NCBI GenBank assembly: GCA_024696635.1
Contig: JAILGP010000198.1
Span: 1 to 36,173 of the forward strand
Length of the DNA: 36,173 nt
DNA from: Eubacterium sp.
GTDB taxonomy: Bacteria > Bacillota > Clostridia > Lachnospirales > Lachnospiraceae
Reading direction: 5' to 3'
The notes beneath the pieces were generated by a model. The model did not search any database and was not told where the DNA came from. It saw nothing but the letters and a program-made list of their open reading frames with translations. The translations under genes and the position numbers were made by a program. Numbering within the stretch: position 1 is the first letter of the stretch; each line of letters starts with the position of its first letter. This document shows positions 23,601-31,603 of this stretch, piece after piece.

Positions 23601-25314
23601 CTTTGAGAGTAATTACTTCTTTGGTCATGAAGGCGCTCTTGTCTGGGAGGATTATGTGGCTGACAGTAGAGAGATTCATGAGAGTAATTTCCTTGAGAGA
23701 AAGAGGGAAGAAGAAGCTGAAGCTGTCAGGGAAGAGAAACATGTTTCTTCGCTTACATTTGCGGAAATCAGTGAGGAAGAGGCTGAGGCATATCTTACAC
23801 GTGATAGGTCTGATGAGTCAGAAGAATCTGAGAATAAACAATCTGCTCTGGATAAGAGAATTCAGGCTGAGAAATTAGTAAACCAGAAAGAATATGATAT
23901 GGCTATGGGCCGTTTCGGAAGTATAAATCTTCAGGAAGTTAATGAAGATGAAGCTGATTCTGAGGATGAGCTTTACGATGAAGAAGATCAGGATTATGAA
24001 GAGGATGATCAAGAAGGTCTTTATGGTGAAGAAAATCAGGATTATGAAGAAGATGATCAAGATGATCTTTATGAAGAAGAAGACCAGGATTATGAAGAGG
24101 ATGATCAAGAAGGTCTTTATGGTGAAGAAGACCAGGATTATGAAGAGGATGATCAAGAAGGTCTTTATGGTGAAGAAGATCAGGATTATGAAGAAGATGA
24201 TCTTTATGAAGAAGAAGACCAGGATTATGAAGAAGATGATCTTTATGATGAAGAAGACCAGGATTATGAAGAAGACCAGGATTATGAAGAGGATGATCTT
24301 TATGATGAAGAGAATCTGGACTCCCAAGAAAACTTTGAGAATGAAGATGAGAATAGGCCTGCAAGGATTTCAACAAGTAAGTCCAGGACTGTAGCATCAC
24401 TTAATACTGGAACAAGAATAAAGGAATCTAATAATAGAATTTTCTTATCCTCCGGTACTCAGTTATCCAAACAGGATTTAGAGGAAGTACTTAATGAGTT
24501 TAGGATTTCCATGAGAGAAGAGATGGCAAGGGATCTTGAGGAAAAGCTTAAGTGGGTATCTCTTGGAGCAGGAATAGGACTTAAATCAGCATCAGAGGCT
24601 GTTACAGATGGAAAAAGAGGCTTTGCTGAAGGACAAGCATCTGCTAAGAGAAATGCTTCTTCTGTGAGAACAGGTAAAAAGTATTCTGATCAGTATGATG
24701 AAGATTATGATGAGGATATGGATGAAGAATTAGAAGACTTAGATGAAGAAATGACAGGTTCATATTTTTCAGGTGGAAATGGATTCGACTTTGGTTTTGA
24801 TAAAGATATGGATGATGATTTTGAAGACGAATTAGATGATGATATGGAATTTGAAGACGAAGAACTGGATCTAGATGATGAAGATGAGGAATATGATCTT
24901 GATGATGAGGATGAGAATTATGATCTGGACGAGGATGAGGACTATGACGAGGACTATGATGCGGACGAGGATTATGATGAAGATGAGGATTATAATTTTA
25001 GTCTGGATGATGACCTTGACTCAGAAAATTCAGAAAATTCAGAGGATTCAGAGGATTCAGATGATGAATTCGATTTCTCACTAAGTGGTTATTCTGATGA
25101 TGATGATGACTTTGATAGTCTCTTTGATGACGATGATGATTCAGATGATTATCAGCCTGCACCATTCCTTTTTGCTGAACTTTTGGCAGAAGCTGCTGAA
25201 GAATATGCAGATATGGATATAGAGGAAAGAATGGAAGAAACAGGTGAAGAAGTAATGGATATCACTGTTGAAGAACTTGGAGAATATATCAAGAAGAATA
25301 AAAAGAATAAATAA
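20632..25314 (+). CDS. PrgI(VirB3)-VirB4 fusion ATPase with giant acidic C-terminal tail
   Basis: Central T4SS energy ATPase. Of its 1560 residues, 1-100 form a PrgI/VirB3-like membrane region with two helices (about 20-60) and the typical DDDPMYVFIWH...YPRRY segment. A charged coiled coil (about 118-185) links to the VirB4 N-terminal domain (about 190-600). The ATPase domain follows, with Walker A GKSGSGKS (618-625), LDPENEYSEL, and Walker B VVVIDEAH (858-865), then TQNIKDF. After about residue 1000 come an EK-rich helix, an acidic repeat block (residues 1117-1225: four 16-residue units, then 13-residue variants), a neutral linker of about 110 residues, and a second Asp/Glu/Tyr-rich block (about 1350-1510). 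VirB4 proteins are usually 600-850 residues; the roughly 500-residue tail is exceptional. Confidence 0.9.
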   Translation: MRLIPGKTKVKIEIFKSITLADLIIGLVGLSLAALCTITSLPGRWIIALVIVAIFAMLLLRLDDDPMYVFIWHMLRYLAYPRRYQRVYKDDDIVRMSNGSRQDNLDAFFDGGDVSEEEKALKLEEEKAKKQELKAIIKEENKILKSKEATEEEKNAVWAARAARTAEKKKEKESTKEADASFNDISEIMPYTGIKDGFIEYAGQYYGSVIEVDPVEFRFFSQYRRNNSIENCFGKILRGFSGDYGANIVKLQRPIIYDKYLDLEYDKLDALKKSYESGLYTEEELQARVEIQYDRINDIRELCDGKKVIESFYYIVLYESDKSRLDIMTKQAVLALKQGELNVTRLGDKELAIFLKYTNNLDFEENEIDSIPEDQWINWTMPESLKFSMRRIEVNGLVTHNMRVISYPSAVGDAWLAGVMSFPSTKVVVKATPMDSAKAIRAIDRSLAELRGQYMNTSIDSKMLELQEHIETLSSLLVTLQQENEALLLVNIYITAYDAALTESTPTLSENFKTEMPYVADMKKTVRRSWSEAGMRLSGMDFLQIQAFIGSQISAYDPLIREARGIPSNTIAGMFPWIFAHISDMGGIKLGESEGVPVFIDFFRRDDERVNSNMVIVGKSGSGKSYATKSLLTNLASEDAKIFILDPENEYSELAHTLHGKVINVGNAMYGRLNPFHIITALDDDEAGNEGGGPGGSFATHLQFLEEFFKQILPDIDKDALEYLNSLVERLYLDFGITPETDLSKLSAGDYPIFDDLYDIILSEFERTNNEYLRQLLRSLVNYISKFATGGRNANIWNGPSTITTDENFSVFNFQSMLANRNSTIANAQMLLVLKYIDNEIIKNRDYNFRYGLSRKVVVVIDEAHVFIDTKFPVALDFMFQLAKRIRKYNGMQIVITQNIKDFVGSEEIARKSTAIINACQYSFVFGLAPNDMNDLVKLYEKAGGINETEQEDILGAKRGQAFTIMSPTSRSSFTIDVPSSFVDMFENPNFESNYFFGHEGALVWEDYVADSREIHESNFLERKREEEAEAVREEKHVSSLTFAEISEEEAEAYLTRDRSDESEESENKQSALDKRIQAEKLVNQKEYDMAMGRFGSINLQEVNEDEADSEDELYDEEDQDYEEDDQEGLYGEENQDYEEDDQDDLYEEEDQDYEEDDQEGLYGEEDQDYEEDDQEGLYGEEDQDYEEDDLYEEEDQDYEEDDLYDEEDQDYEEDQDYEEDDLYDEENLDSQENFENEDENRPARISTSKSRTVASLNTGTRIKESNNRIFLSSGTQLSKQDLEEVLNEFRISMREEMARDLEEKLKWVSLGAGIGLKSASEAVTDGKRGFAEGQASAKRNASSVRTGKKYSDQYDEDYDEDMDEELEDLDEEMTGSYFSGGNGFDFGFDKDMDDDFEDELDDDMEFEDEELDLDDEDEEYDLDDEDENYDLDEDEDYDEDYDADEDYDEDEDYNFSLDDDLDSENSENSEDSEDSDDEFDFSLSGYSDDDDDFDSLFDDDDDSDDYQPAPFLFAELLAEAAEEYADMDIEERMEETGEEVMDITVEELGEYIKKNKKNK
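23980..24306 (+). repeat. Coding tandem repeats (48 and 39 bp units) in the VirB4-like tail
   Basis: Four 48-bp units (23980-24171) encode EEDQDYEEDDQEGLYG-like repeats. They are followed by 39-bp variants lacking a 9-bp CAAGAAGGT-type segment (24172-24210, 24211-24249, 24268-24306) and an 18-bp partial unit (24250-24267). All units are multiples of 3, so copy number can change without breaking the frame. Confidence 0.92.
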
Positions 25315-25364
25315 AAGAATAAATATAGGAATTAATAAGGAAATAATGTATTGGAGGATTTGTA

Positions 25365-25664
25365 ATGGATATAAAGCTTGTTGACAGAGGTACAGAGGGC
25401 GAACTTCTTATGTCAGGAGATCTTGATACCAAAACATCAAGGGATGCAGATGTCCTTTTTGATCAGATGGCGGAGAGATTTACTAATATAACTCTTAACA
25501 TGAAGGAGCTTGATTATGTTTCTAGTGCCGGGCTCAGAGTAATCCGAAATTTTTATATTAAATTAAGTCAGAAAAATGGAAAGCTGACCATCACTAATGT
25601 GAATGAGAATGTTATGGAAGTTTTTGAAATGACTGGACTGGCCGGATTATTAAATATCAGGTAA
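25365..25664 (+). CDS. STAS-domain anti-sigma factor antagonist (RsbV/SpoIIAA-like)
   Basis: A 99-residue single STAS domain of the anti-anti-sigma type. The motif DYVSSAGLRV (50-59) aligns with the DSTGLG/DSSGLG phosphorylation motif of RsbV/SpoIIAA, making Ser54 the likely target of an RsbW-type kinase. In partner switching, the unphosphorylated protein binds the kinase and frees its other partner; a PP2C phosphatase resets it. Such a kinase (33339) and phosphatase (33921) lie 8 kb downstream in the same locus. The gene starts 51 bp after the VirB4-like gene with a strong TTGGAGG, so it is probably read from the same transcript. Identification of the domain is secure; its partner is inferred. 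Confidence 0.93.
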   Translation: MDIKLVDRGTEGELLMSGDLDTKTSRDADVLFDQMAERFTNITLNMKELDYVSSAGLRVIRNFYIKLSQKNGKLTITNVNENVMEVFEMTGLAGLLNIR

Positions 25665-25693
25665 AACTCTAATTTTCCTGTTAATTACTTAGG

Positions 25694-25729
25694 TTTGTTG
25701 CGCTTTTGTTGTTCATAAATTGTTATACT
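25694..25729 (+). promoter_or_regulatory. Direct-repeat activator site plus -10 box of the giant protein gene (site 2)
   Basis: TTTGTTG at 25694-25700 and 25705-25711 flank CGCT, identical to site 1. After exactly 12 bp comes TATACT at 25724-25729, preceded by TG (25721-25722). There is no -35 box. The 18 bp of the element match site 1 base for base and the next two bases (TT) also match, while the rest up to the -10 differs. This argues for a conserved binding site rather than a recent copy. Confidence 0.78.
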
Positions 25730-25837
25730 GAGCACAAATCTAGTATTGTGGCATTTTATAATGCTTTAAATATGTAACAGGATTGCTAAGAGTGAAATTT
25801 CATTCTTATAAGATACTTTAGGTAAAGAGGAAATGAT

Positions 25838-28800
25838 ATGAAGTCTGATAAGTTAGTAAAACAGTATATAAAAAGAGGAATAGCAGCTTTTCTGGCCGCA
25901 TCTCTTGCCATATCATCTGGCAGTGGAGGAGGTGGCCTTTTTGGCAACTTATTTGGTGGAAATAATGTTTCAAAGGTATATGCTTCTTCCAGCGGATTGG
26001 ATGAGAATACTGAGAGTGCTTCTGAAGAAATTTCAACAGATACTTCAACTGATACAAGTCAGGGTATAGGTACAGGAACATATGATGTTGAGGCTGGTGG
26101 AGAAGAAGCAAGAACAGAATATCATGTTACAGAAAGTGGAACAAGGCCAGGTTATAAGGCATTTGCCAATATGGAACAATGGAAGGATCGTACTATATAT
26201 GATGCACCGGAGAATACGTATTCCCTTACAGTATCAACGGGTGCTACTGATGGATCTTCTGTTCTGTTTTTTGGTTTCAAATATAAGGATACTAATGGGA
26301 TAACCAGAATGCAGTATCTCTTTCCCCATCTAGATGCTTATGATAAAAGCAGGGATCTTCTTGAGTATTATGCAAATAATGAAAATCTTAAGGATACATA
26401 TGGAAGTAAGCTTCTTAGTGGGCTTAATTATAAGGTTGATGAAGTAGAAGAAAAAACCCTTGGTACATATACAGTTCAGGATTATGCATTTATTACCGAG
26501 GCAGAGATAGCTTCTGTTGAATCAATTGACGTTTATATAGAACAGGGAAGCTGGACAATACAGGGTCTTTCATTATATAAGGTTGATCAATACAAGGGAT
26601 TTGAAGAATATGGACTTGTTTCAGGACAAACCTTCCTTGATTTTTCAGGAACACTAATATCAGATGTTGCTAAGGCTAATGCTAATTCACAGTTAACTTT
26701 ACCTACAAAAAGTGCAGGAGGAGATACTCTTGTCAGAATCGATAATGATACAACGAAAGAATGTTATATAACAAACTCAATTACTGAGGAAGATAGTAAG
26801 AAGGGATTTGCAGTAGATAGTTCTTTATATACCTTCAGAATGGATTTCTCAGATGTATATGAAGGTGGTATAGAAGCGTTTTTAAATGAGTCAGCAGCTT
26901 CTGTTAATTCTTATGATGGAATAGTAGAGGATGTGGCTTTGGAGCTTCAATATAAGGATGTTCATGGATGGACCAGAAAGGTAGTTCTGCCAGTTATCTT
27001 AAGTAGTTATGCCATGGTTAAGGCTAATGTTGGGGATAAGAGCATTATGGGATTTGCCCAGCGTGGTGATACCATAGCATTTAATGGATTACTTCCAGAT
27101 TTTAAGCAGGTAATGGGGAAGCCTATACTATATGTTGGAAGTAAAGCTAGAAGCGCTATTAAAAACTGGGGAGTTGTACCGGATACAACTACTTCTGGAA
27201 TGACAAATAATATGTCGGAATGTGAGACTGATGACATAAAGGTGGCTGGTATATCTTTATACAAGGGTGGTGTTACACCATATGTTATGGATGGAACAGA
27301 TTCGGATGGTAATACTGTGGCCGGTGCTACGGTTCAGTATGCATTTGAGAATTCCAGTCCTATCTCTTATCAGACAACAGATCAGATGAATGGTCGTATG
27401 ATAAAGGGTGGTGGATCAGAATCCTTTAAGATGGCTGATTATAAGGAAGGTGCGCCTATTATTGGTGCAAAAAAAGGACAGGATCAGTTCCTCGTTACCA
27501 TTACTACAAGTGAAAAATCACAAACTACAGCTTCTGAAGATATGTCTATACAGCTCTTTTATGAGACTAATGATGGACAGAAGACCAATACTATAACATA
27601 TAGAGCAAGATCTGCTGCTGACGAATATATGGGTTATTGGCCGGATAATAAGGGTGAGAATTTCCTGCAAAATTCCGGACTTGTACCAGGAGGTGCTTTA
27701 TCCTTCCTGATTGAAGCAAAGGATTTTAAGAACTTCTATGGAGCAAAGGTTACTGTTATAGGTCAGAGAAACTGGGTAATGGATAATATTACCATATCTT
27801 ATGTTCAGACCTATGATAATAGAATAGCATATGTTAAAGAAATTGAATCGGCTGGTGTTAAATCAAATTTCTGGATTGAACGTAAGGCTATAACTGCTAA
27901 GTTTTTTAACTTAAAAGGAATTGAATATACAGTGGATGATGGTAGTGGTTCGGATGAAGGAACAGGAGCATCTACTGGACAGGGTAAGGTTCAAAAATTG
28001 GATGAAGATGGAAATCCAATGTTTGATGAAGATGGAAATCCTGTTATGATCGATTATTCTGAAGCTGAGGAAACCAGTTCAACAGGTGAGAAGGTATTCA
28101 AGGCTGGAGAAACCTATACCATAAACTTTGGTGGAGAAACCACTGTAGATATTGATAATATAGATTATTCTGAAGTCAGATATGAAATGAGCTGGGCACA
28201 GACTCAGATGGATTGGGGCTTCTTCAAGGCTAAGAAAACATATGATATAGAAGTTGATGTGGCAGATGATCCTGATTTTGATGATGGTAATGGTAATTCA
28301 GGTTCTACTAACCATTTCTTCTTCCAGCTAGTATTTAAAAATGGTAATAGTGCTTATGTATTAGCAAATCAGCAGTTGTCAGCCGATGGTTTCCGATCTG
28401 GAAGACAGGAAACATTTTCAATATCGGTTAATCAGGATTATGGAGAGCTTACAGGCGTAAAGATTATTCCTGAGGAAGCTTCTGATGAAAATGATCCATT
28501 TGATAAACTTAATATAGCTAAAATTACTGTTTCAGAAGAAACAAAGGGTGGAAGCTTTATATCCTATATAATCGATCATGTTGGCTGGATTGATATTGAT
28601 TTCAGAGATGAATTAGAGTCAGCATCATCACAGGGTCAGAAGGCAAGATATGAAGCAGATATTTCTAAGGTTTATAAAGTTTCCTATAAGGAAAGGAATG
28701 TAAAGCTTCTTTGTGAAGTGGCATATGAACCATGGAGTGGTGATTATGGACAATTTATAGGTTCTATAAGGGCTGTTGTAACTTATATTGATACAAAAGG

Positions 28801-31456
28801 TGAACAAAGAAATAAGGTGATTGATGTTGTTCGCGGAATGGCTGATTATCTGGAAACAAGTGTTGATTTTGTAGAAACCTATTTTGATGCAAAAACAGGT
28901 CGGGATGTAGTATTACCGGATGGTCTTGGAACCTATTCAGATCCAACCTGTATGATGAGACCAAATCATACCGATCGTTTTATCATACCAGCTATATCGG
29001 ATCTTAAGACAATACAGAACATTACATTTTCCTGTATGAATGCAGGAGAGTATGTATCTCAATGGAATATAAGTCGAGTAACGGTTTCACAGGTTCTTTC
29101 AGACGGTGAGCTGAGGATGAATGATAATGATGAGTATGTTAGAGATATGACTACAAAGTATATTTGTGTAAGTGATAATACACAAACTCTTAATAATACT
29201 CTTCTTAAGAATACTATTACAACGATACCAACTATTAATTTGACACATAATGAAATTATTTGGAGTTCTGAAGAATGGGCTACACCAGTTACCAGATTGC
29301 CAGATACTTCAGATGATTCCATAAACATTTATGTTTATCCTACAAGTAATTCGTCTAATCCTTCTAACGCAGCAATGAGAGCTAATCTTAGATACAATAC
29401 ACTTGTATCTGGCTATAGAGCTATTGAAGCTGATAATCTACGCCATGCTACAGATGGAAGAGGACAGGATGTTTATTACATAAAGGGGCTTTCGGCTCAG
29501 GATTTTGGTTCGGCAGGAAAGCTTAAACTTCAGTGTATAAGTGAGAACATGTTTGTGGATTATGCCATTGTGGAACATGTTAGGTCTGACTCGGTAATAG
29601 GCATATATACATATGCATTTAATGGGGCTATGGCTACCATGTATCCATTCGCATCCCCAACAAGTGTTAATTCACATAATGATAACACTGAAGAAGTAAT
29701 TGCTATACAAATAAATGAAGGAACACCTTTACAGAATCTTGTTCCTGAAGAAAATGATATAGCTGTTGGATTTACGTATACATCAACAATAGATGAAGGA
29801 AATATAATTTATCAGTCTCCTTATGTGTATTTGACAGATGTTGGTTATGAAAATCTGCAGGAAGGTTTATTTGCTGAGATACCATTTAATGTACCTTTCG
29901 TTAAGGAAATAACAGGTTACACAATAGCAGGTTACGGTAATATTTCTGCAAATATATATGCGGCAGCAGGTCAGGTATATGAGGTTGTAACTCCGGAGAA
30001 GATTGATAAGGCTGATGATGAGGCATCAAGTAAAACTCTTAAAAAGAGAAGCTATGCATCATTTAATGAAAGCTATGCATTATCATCAAGACTTACAAAT
30101 CATACAGTAACATCTAAGGATGATTTTGGCCCTGATAGTGTAACACCTGTGGCTCTTACCTTTGAAACTGAGAATGCATCTAAGGATCTTGACAGCAGTA
30201 CAAAGTCAGCAGTAAAGGTTAACTTTAAATATATTGCTCATGATGGAACAGAACCTACAGTAACATATAATGATATAACACCATATATACAGGGTGATAC
30301 TAAGTCATTTGAGATAGGACAGAAGCAGACCGTTAAGATATTCCTTAAGGAAATGAATGCGGACAGGGATCTCTTATCTATGTATATAGTTCCTTACAAC
30401 TTAAAGGTTCTTGAAAATACAGAGCATGTTACACTTCCGGATTCGGAAAATGATAGTTCGACAGTTCAGACAGTACTTGATGATGTAGGTAATGGTTCAG
30501 GTGTAGATTTAAATGACCAGAGTGTGGCAGATCATACTAAGGAAATTCTCGAAGGAAGAAATGCTTTCTGGGTAGTTGCCAGTTTGCATGTAGATCTAGG
30601 CTTTGGGGAAAGAACTATAGATAGAGCTGAGCTTAACCAGGAATTCTCAGGTCTTAATACAAATAATACACTGAGACTTACAAATATAAGGCAGATTATT
30701 GATATAACGGTAAATGCTGATCCTAAATCTAAGACAACAATTAAGACTGGTGAGAAATACACTATGGCAGCCAAGGTCGGCGATATAATTAATGGTAATG
30801 TCTTTGTTGTAAATTCTGAAAATGGTTTTGAAGTAAACGCAAGTCGTATAACTAGTGGGGCTTCAGTATCGGTAGCTTCTGCAATTACAAGTAAGTCTAC
30901 AGAAAGCTTTACATTTACAGTACCACAAAGTGATAGTCCTAGTGCAGATATAGAAAATACTATCTATCAAATTGAGATATATCCTGTAGATGCTCCTGAT
31001 TTGGTTGATATAATCGAAATTGTAGTTGAACCTACTCCTAAGGAAGAGGAAGAAAGTACAGAAGAAACGACAGAGGCCACAACAGAGGCTCCAACAGAGG
31101 CCACAACAGAGGCCACGACTCAGGCTCCAACACAGGCTCCAACAGAGGCTCCAACAGAGGCTCCAACACAGGCTCCAACAGAGGCTCCAACACAGGCTCC
31201 AACACAGGCTCCAACAGAGGCAGTTACTGACAGTGGAACAACAGATAAAGGTACTACTGACAGTGGAACGACCGATAGTGGAACGACCGATAGTGGAACT
31301 ACCGATAGTGGAACGACTGACAGTGGAACAACCGATAGTGGAACGACTGACAGTGGAACGACCGATAGTGGAACTACTGACGGTGGAACGACCGATAGTG
31401 GAACTACTGACAGTGGAACGACCGACAGTGGATCATCTGACAGTGGCGGAAACTAG
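25838..31456 (+). CDS. Giant secreted modular surface protein
   Basis: An 1872-residue exported protein, not assignable to a named family by eye. The N-terminus is basic then hydrophobic (about 14-35), with a Gly-rich stretch and a likely cleavage near VYA (about 46-48). A Ser/Thr/Glu linker follows. At least five diverged beta-sandwich-like modules can be seen (about 128-250, 363-470, 548-660, 802-900, 955-1086). Each has a strand like xxFQLxYKxxxG early and a W-x-I/M-x-x-I-x-x-Y/V close. The remainder to about 1730 is also beta-rich. The C-terminus is 13 four-residue TEAP/TQAP units and 14 five-residue TDSGT units, wall-spanning in character. No LPxTG motif or C-terminal helix ends the protein, so anchoring is unclear. 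It has its own activator-type promoter. Confidence 0.8.
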   Translation: MKSDKLVKQYIKRGIAAFLAASLAISSGSGGGGLFGNLFGGNNVSKVYASSSGLDENTESASEEISTDTSTDTSQGIGTGTYDVEAGGEEARTEYHVTESGTRPGYKAFANMEQWKDRTIYDAPENTYSLTVSTGATDGSSVLFFGFKYKDTNGITRMQYLFPHLDAYDKSRDLLEYYANNENLKDTYGSKLLSGLNYKVDEVEEKTLGTYTVQDYAFITEAEIASVESIDVYIEQGSWTIQGLSLYKVDQYKGFEEYGLVSGQTFLDFSGTLISDVAKANANSQLTLPTKSAGGDTLVRIDNDTTKECYITNSITEEDSKKGFAVDSSLYTFRMDFSDVYEGGIEAFLNESAASVNSYDGIVEDVALELQYKDVHGWTRKVVLPVILSSYAMVKANVGDKSIMGFAQRGDTIAFNGLLPDFKQVMGKPILYVGSKARSAIKNWGVVPDTTTSGMTNNMSECETDDIKVAGISLYKGGVTPYVMDGTDSDGNTVAGATVQYAFENSSPISYQTTDQMNGRMIKGGGSESFKMADYKEGAPIIGAKKGQDQFLVTITTSEKSQTTASEDMSIQLFYETNDGQKTNTITYRARSAADEYMGYWPDNKGENFLQNSGLVPGGALSFLIEAKDFKNFYGAKVTVIGQRNWVMDNITISYVQTYDNRIAYVKEIESAGVKSNFWIERKAITAKFFNLKGIEYTVDDGSGSDEGTGASTGQGKVQKLDEDGNPMFDEDGNPVMIDYSEAEETSSTGEKVFKAGETYTINFGGETTVDIDNIDYSEVRYEMSWAQTQMDWGFFKAKKTYDIEVDVADDPDFDDGNGNSGSTNHFFFQLVFKNGNSAYVLANQQLSADGFRSGRQETFSISVNQDYGELTGVKIIPEEASDENDPFDKLNIAKITVSEETKGGSFISYIIDHVGWIDIDFRDELESASSQGQKARYEADISKVYKVSYKERNVKLLCEVAYEPWSGDYGQFIGSIRAVVTYIDTKGEQRNKVIDVVRGMADYLETSVDFVETYFDAKTGRDVVLPDGLGTYSDPTCMMRPNHTDRFIIPAISDLKTIQNITFSCMNAGEYVSQWNISRVTVSQVLSDGELRMNDNDEYVRDMTTKYICVSDNTQTLNNTLLKNTITTIPTINLTHNEIIWSSEEWATPVTRLPDTSDDSINIYVYPTSNSSNPSNAAMRANLRYNTLVSGYRAIEADNLRHATDGRGQDVYYIKGLSAQDFGSAGKLKLQCISENMFVDYAIVEHVRSDSVIGIYTYAFNGAMATMYPFASPTSVNSHNDNTEEVIAIQINEGTPLQNLVPEENDIAVGFTYTSTIDEGNIIYQSPYVYLTDVGYENLQEGLFAEIPFNVPFVKEITGYTIAGYGNISANIYAAAGQVYEVVTPEKIDKADDEASSKTLKKRSYASFNESYALSSRLTNHTVTSKDDFGPDSVTPVALTFETENASKDLDSSTKSAVKVNFKYIAHDGTEPTVTYNDITPYIQGDTKSFEIGQKQTVKIFLKEMNADRDLLSMYIVPYNLKVLENTEHVTLPDSENDSSTVQTVLDDVGNGSGVDLNDQSVADHTKEILEGRNAFWVVASLHVDLGFGERTIDRAELNQEFSGLNTNNTLRLTNIRQIIDITVNADPKSKTTIKTGEKYTMAAKVGDIINGNVFVVNSENGFEVNASRITSGASVSVASAITSKSTESFTFTVPQSDSPSADIENTIYQIEIYPVDAPDLVDIIEIVVEPTPKEEEESTEETTEATTEAPTEATTEATTQAPTQAPTEAPTEAPTQAPTEAPTQAPTQAPTEAVTDSGTTDKGTTDSGTTDSGTTDSGTTDSGTTDSGTTDSGTTDSGTTDSGTTDGGTTDSGTTDSGTTDSGSSDSGGN
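31070..31225 (+). repeat. Thirteen 12-bp coding repeats (Thr-Glu/Gln-Ala-Pro/Thr)
   Basis: Consecutive 12-bp units of the type ACAGAGGCTCCA/ACACAGGCTCCA encode TEAP, TQAP and TEAT tetrapeptides in the giant protein stalk. The final unit reads TEAV. Confidence 0.92.
31226..31435 (+). repeat. Fourteen 15-bp coding repeats (Thr-Asp-Ser-Gly-Thr)
   Basis: Fourteen 15-bp units of the type ACTGACAGTGGAACG encode TDSGT pentapeptides (one TDKGT, one TDGGT, the last TDSGS). The protein then ends SDSGGN. Confidence 0.92.
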
Positions 31457-31504
31457 GTTATGTAAAATCAAGACGATTTAATTGTTAGTAAGGCAAAAGC
31501 TTGA

Positions 31505-31534
31505 TTGACAATAATATTTTTATCATCATATAGG
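31505..31534 (+). promoter_or_regulatory. Candidate promoter between giant protein and next gene
   Basis: A consensus -35 TTGACA at 31505-31510 is followed at 18 bp by TATAGG (31529-31534), or at 16 bp by CATATA. If used, transcription would begin just inside the following hairpin, about 60 bp before the gene at 31604. Confidence 0.4.
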
Positions 31535-31563
31535 AATGGCACCAGAATAACTCTGGTGTCATT
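31535..31563 (+). terminator. Twelve-bp hairpin downstream of the giant protein gene
   Basis: AATGGCACCAGA (31535-31546) pairs with TCTGGTGTCATT (31552-31563), including one G-U pair, around the loop ATAAC. It is followed only by TTC, so terminator function is plausible but not typical. Confidence 0.55.
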
Positions 31564-31603
31564 TCGGACGTGGTGAAGTTATTTAAAAATAAGGGGAATC
31601 GAC

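Noticed and set aside
23875..24400. Long open frames on the opposite strand and in another forward frame across the acidic region
   Set aside because: They are by-products of the GAA/GAT-rich repeat; translations are low-complexity Ile/Phe/Leu or Lys/Met/Ile runs with no ribosome binding sites.
12255..25314. A conjugative transposon or plasmid as the explanation for the T4SS genes
   Set aside because: No relaxase, oriT-like region, integrase, replication gene or flanking repeats were found in the window. It stays possible that they lie beyond the right edge, so this is rejected only for what is visible.
31070..31435. Short regular repeats resembling a CRISPR-like array
   Set aside because: Units are 12 and 15 bp, contiguous without spacers, and in frame inside the giant protein gene; they encode a Thr/Pro and Thr/Asp/Ser/Gly stalk.
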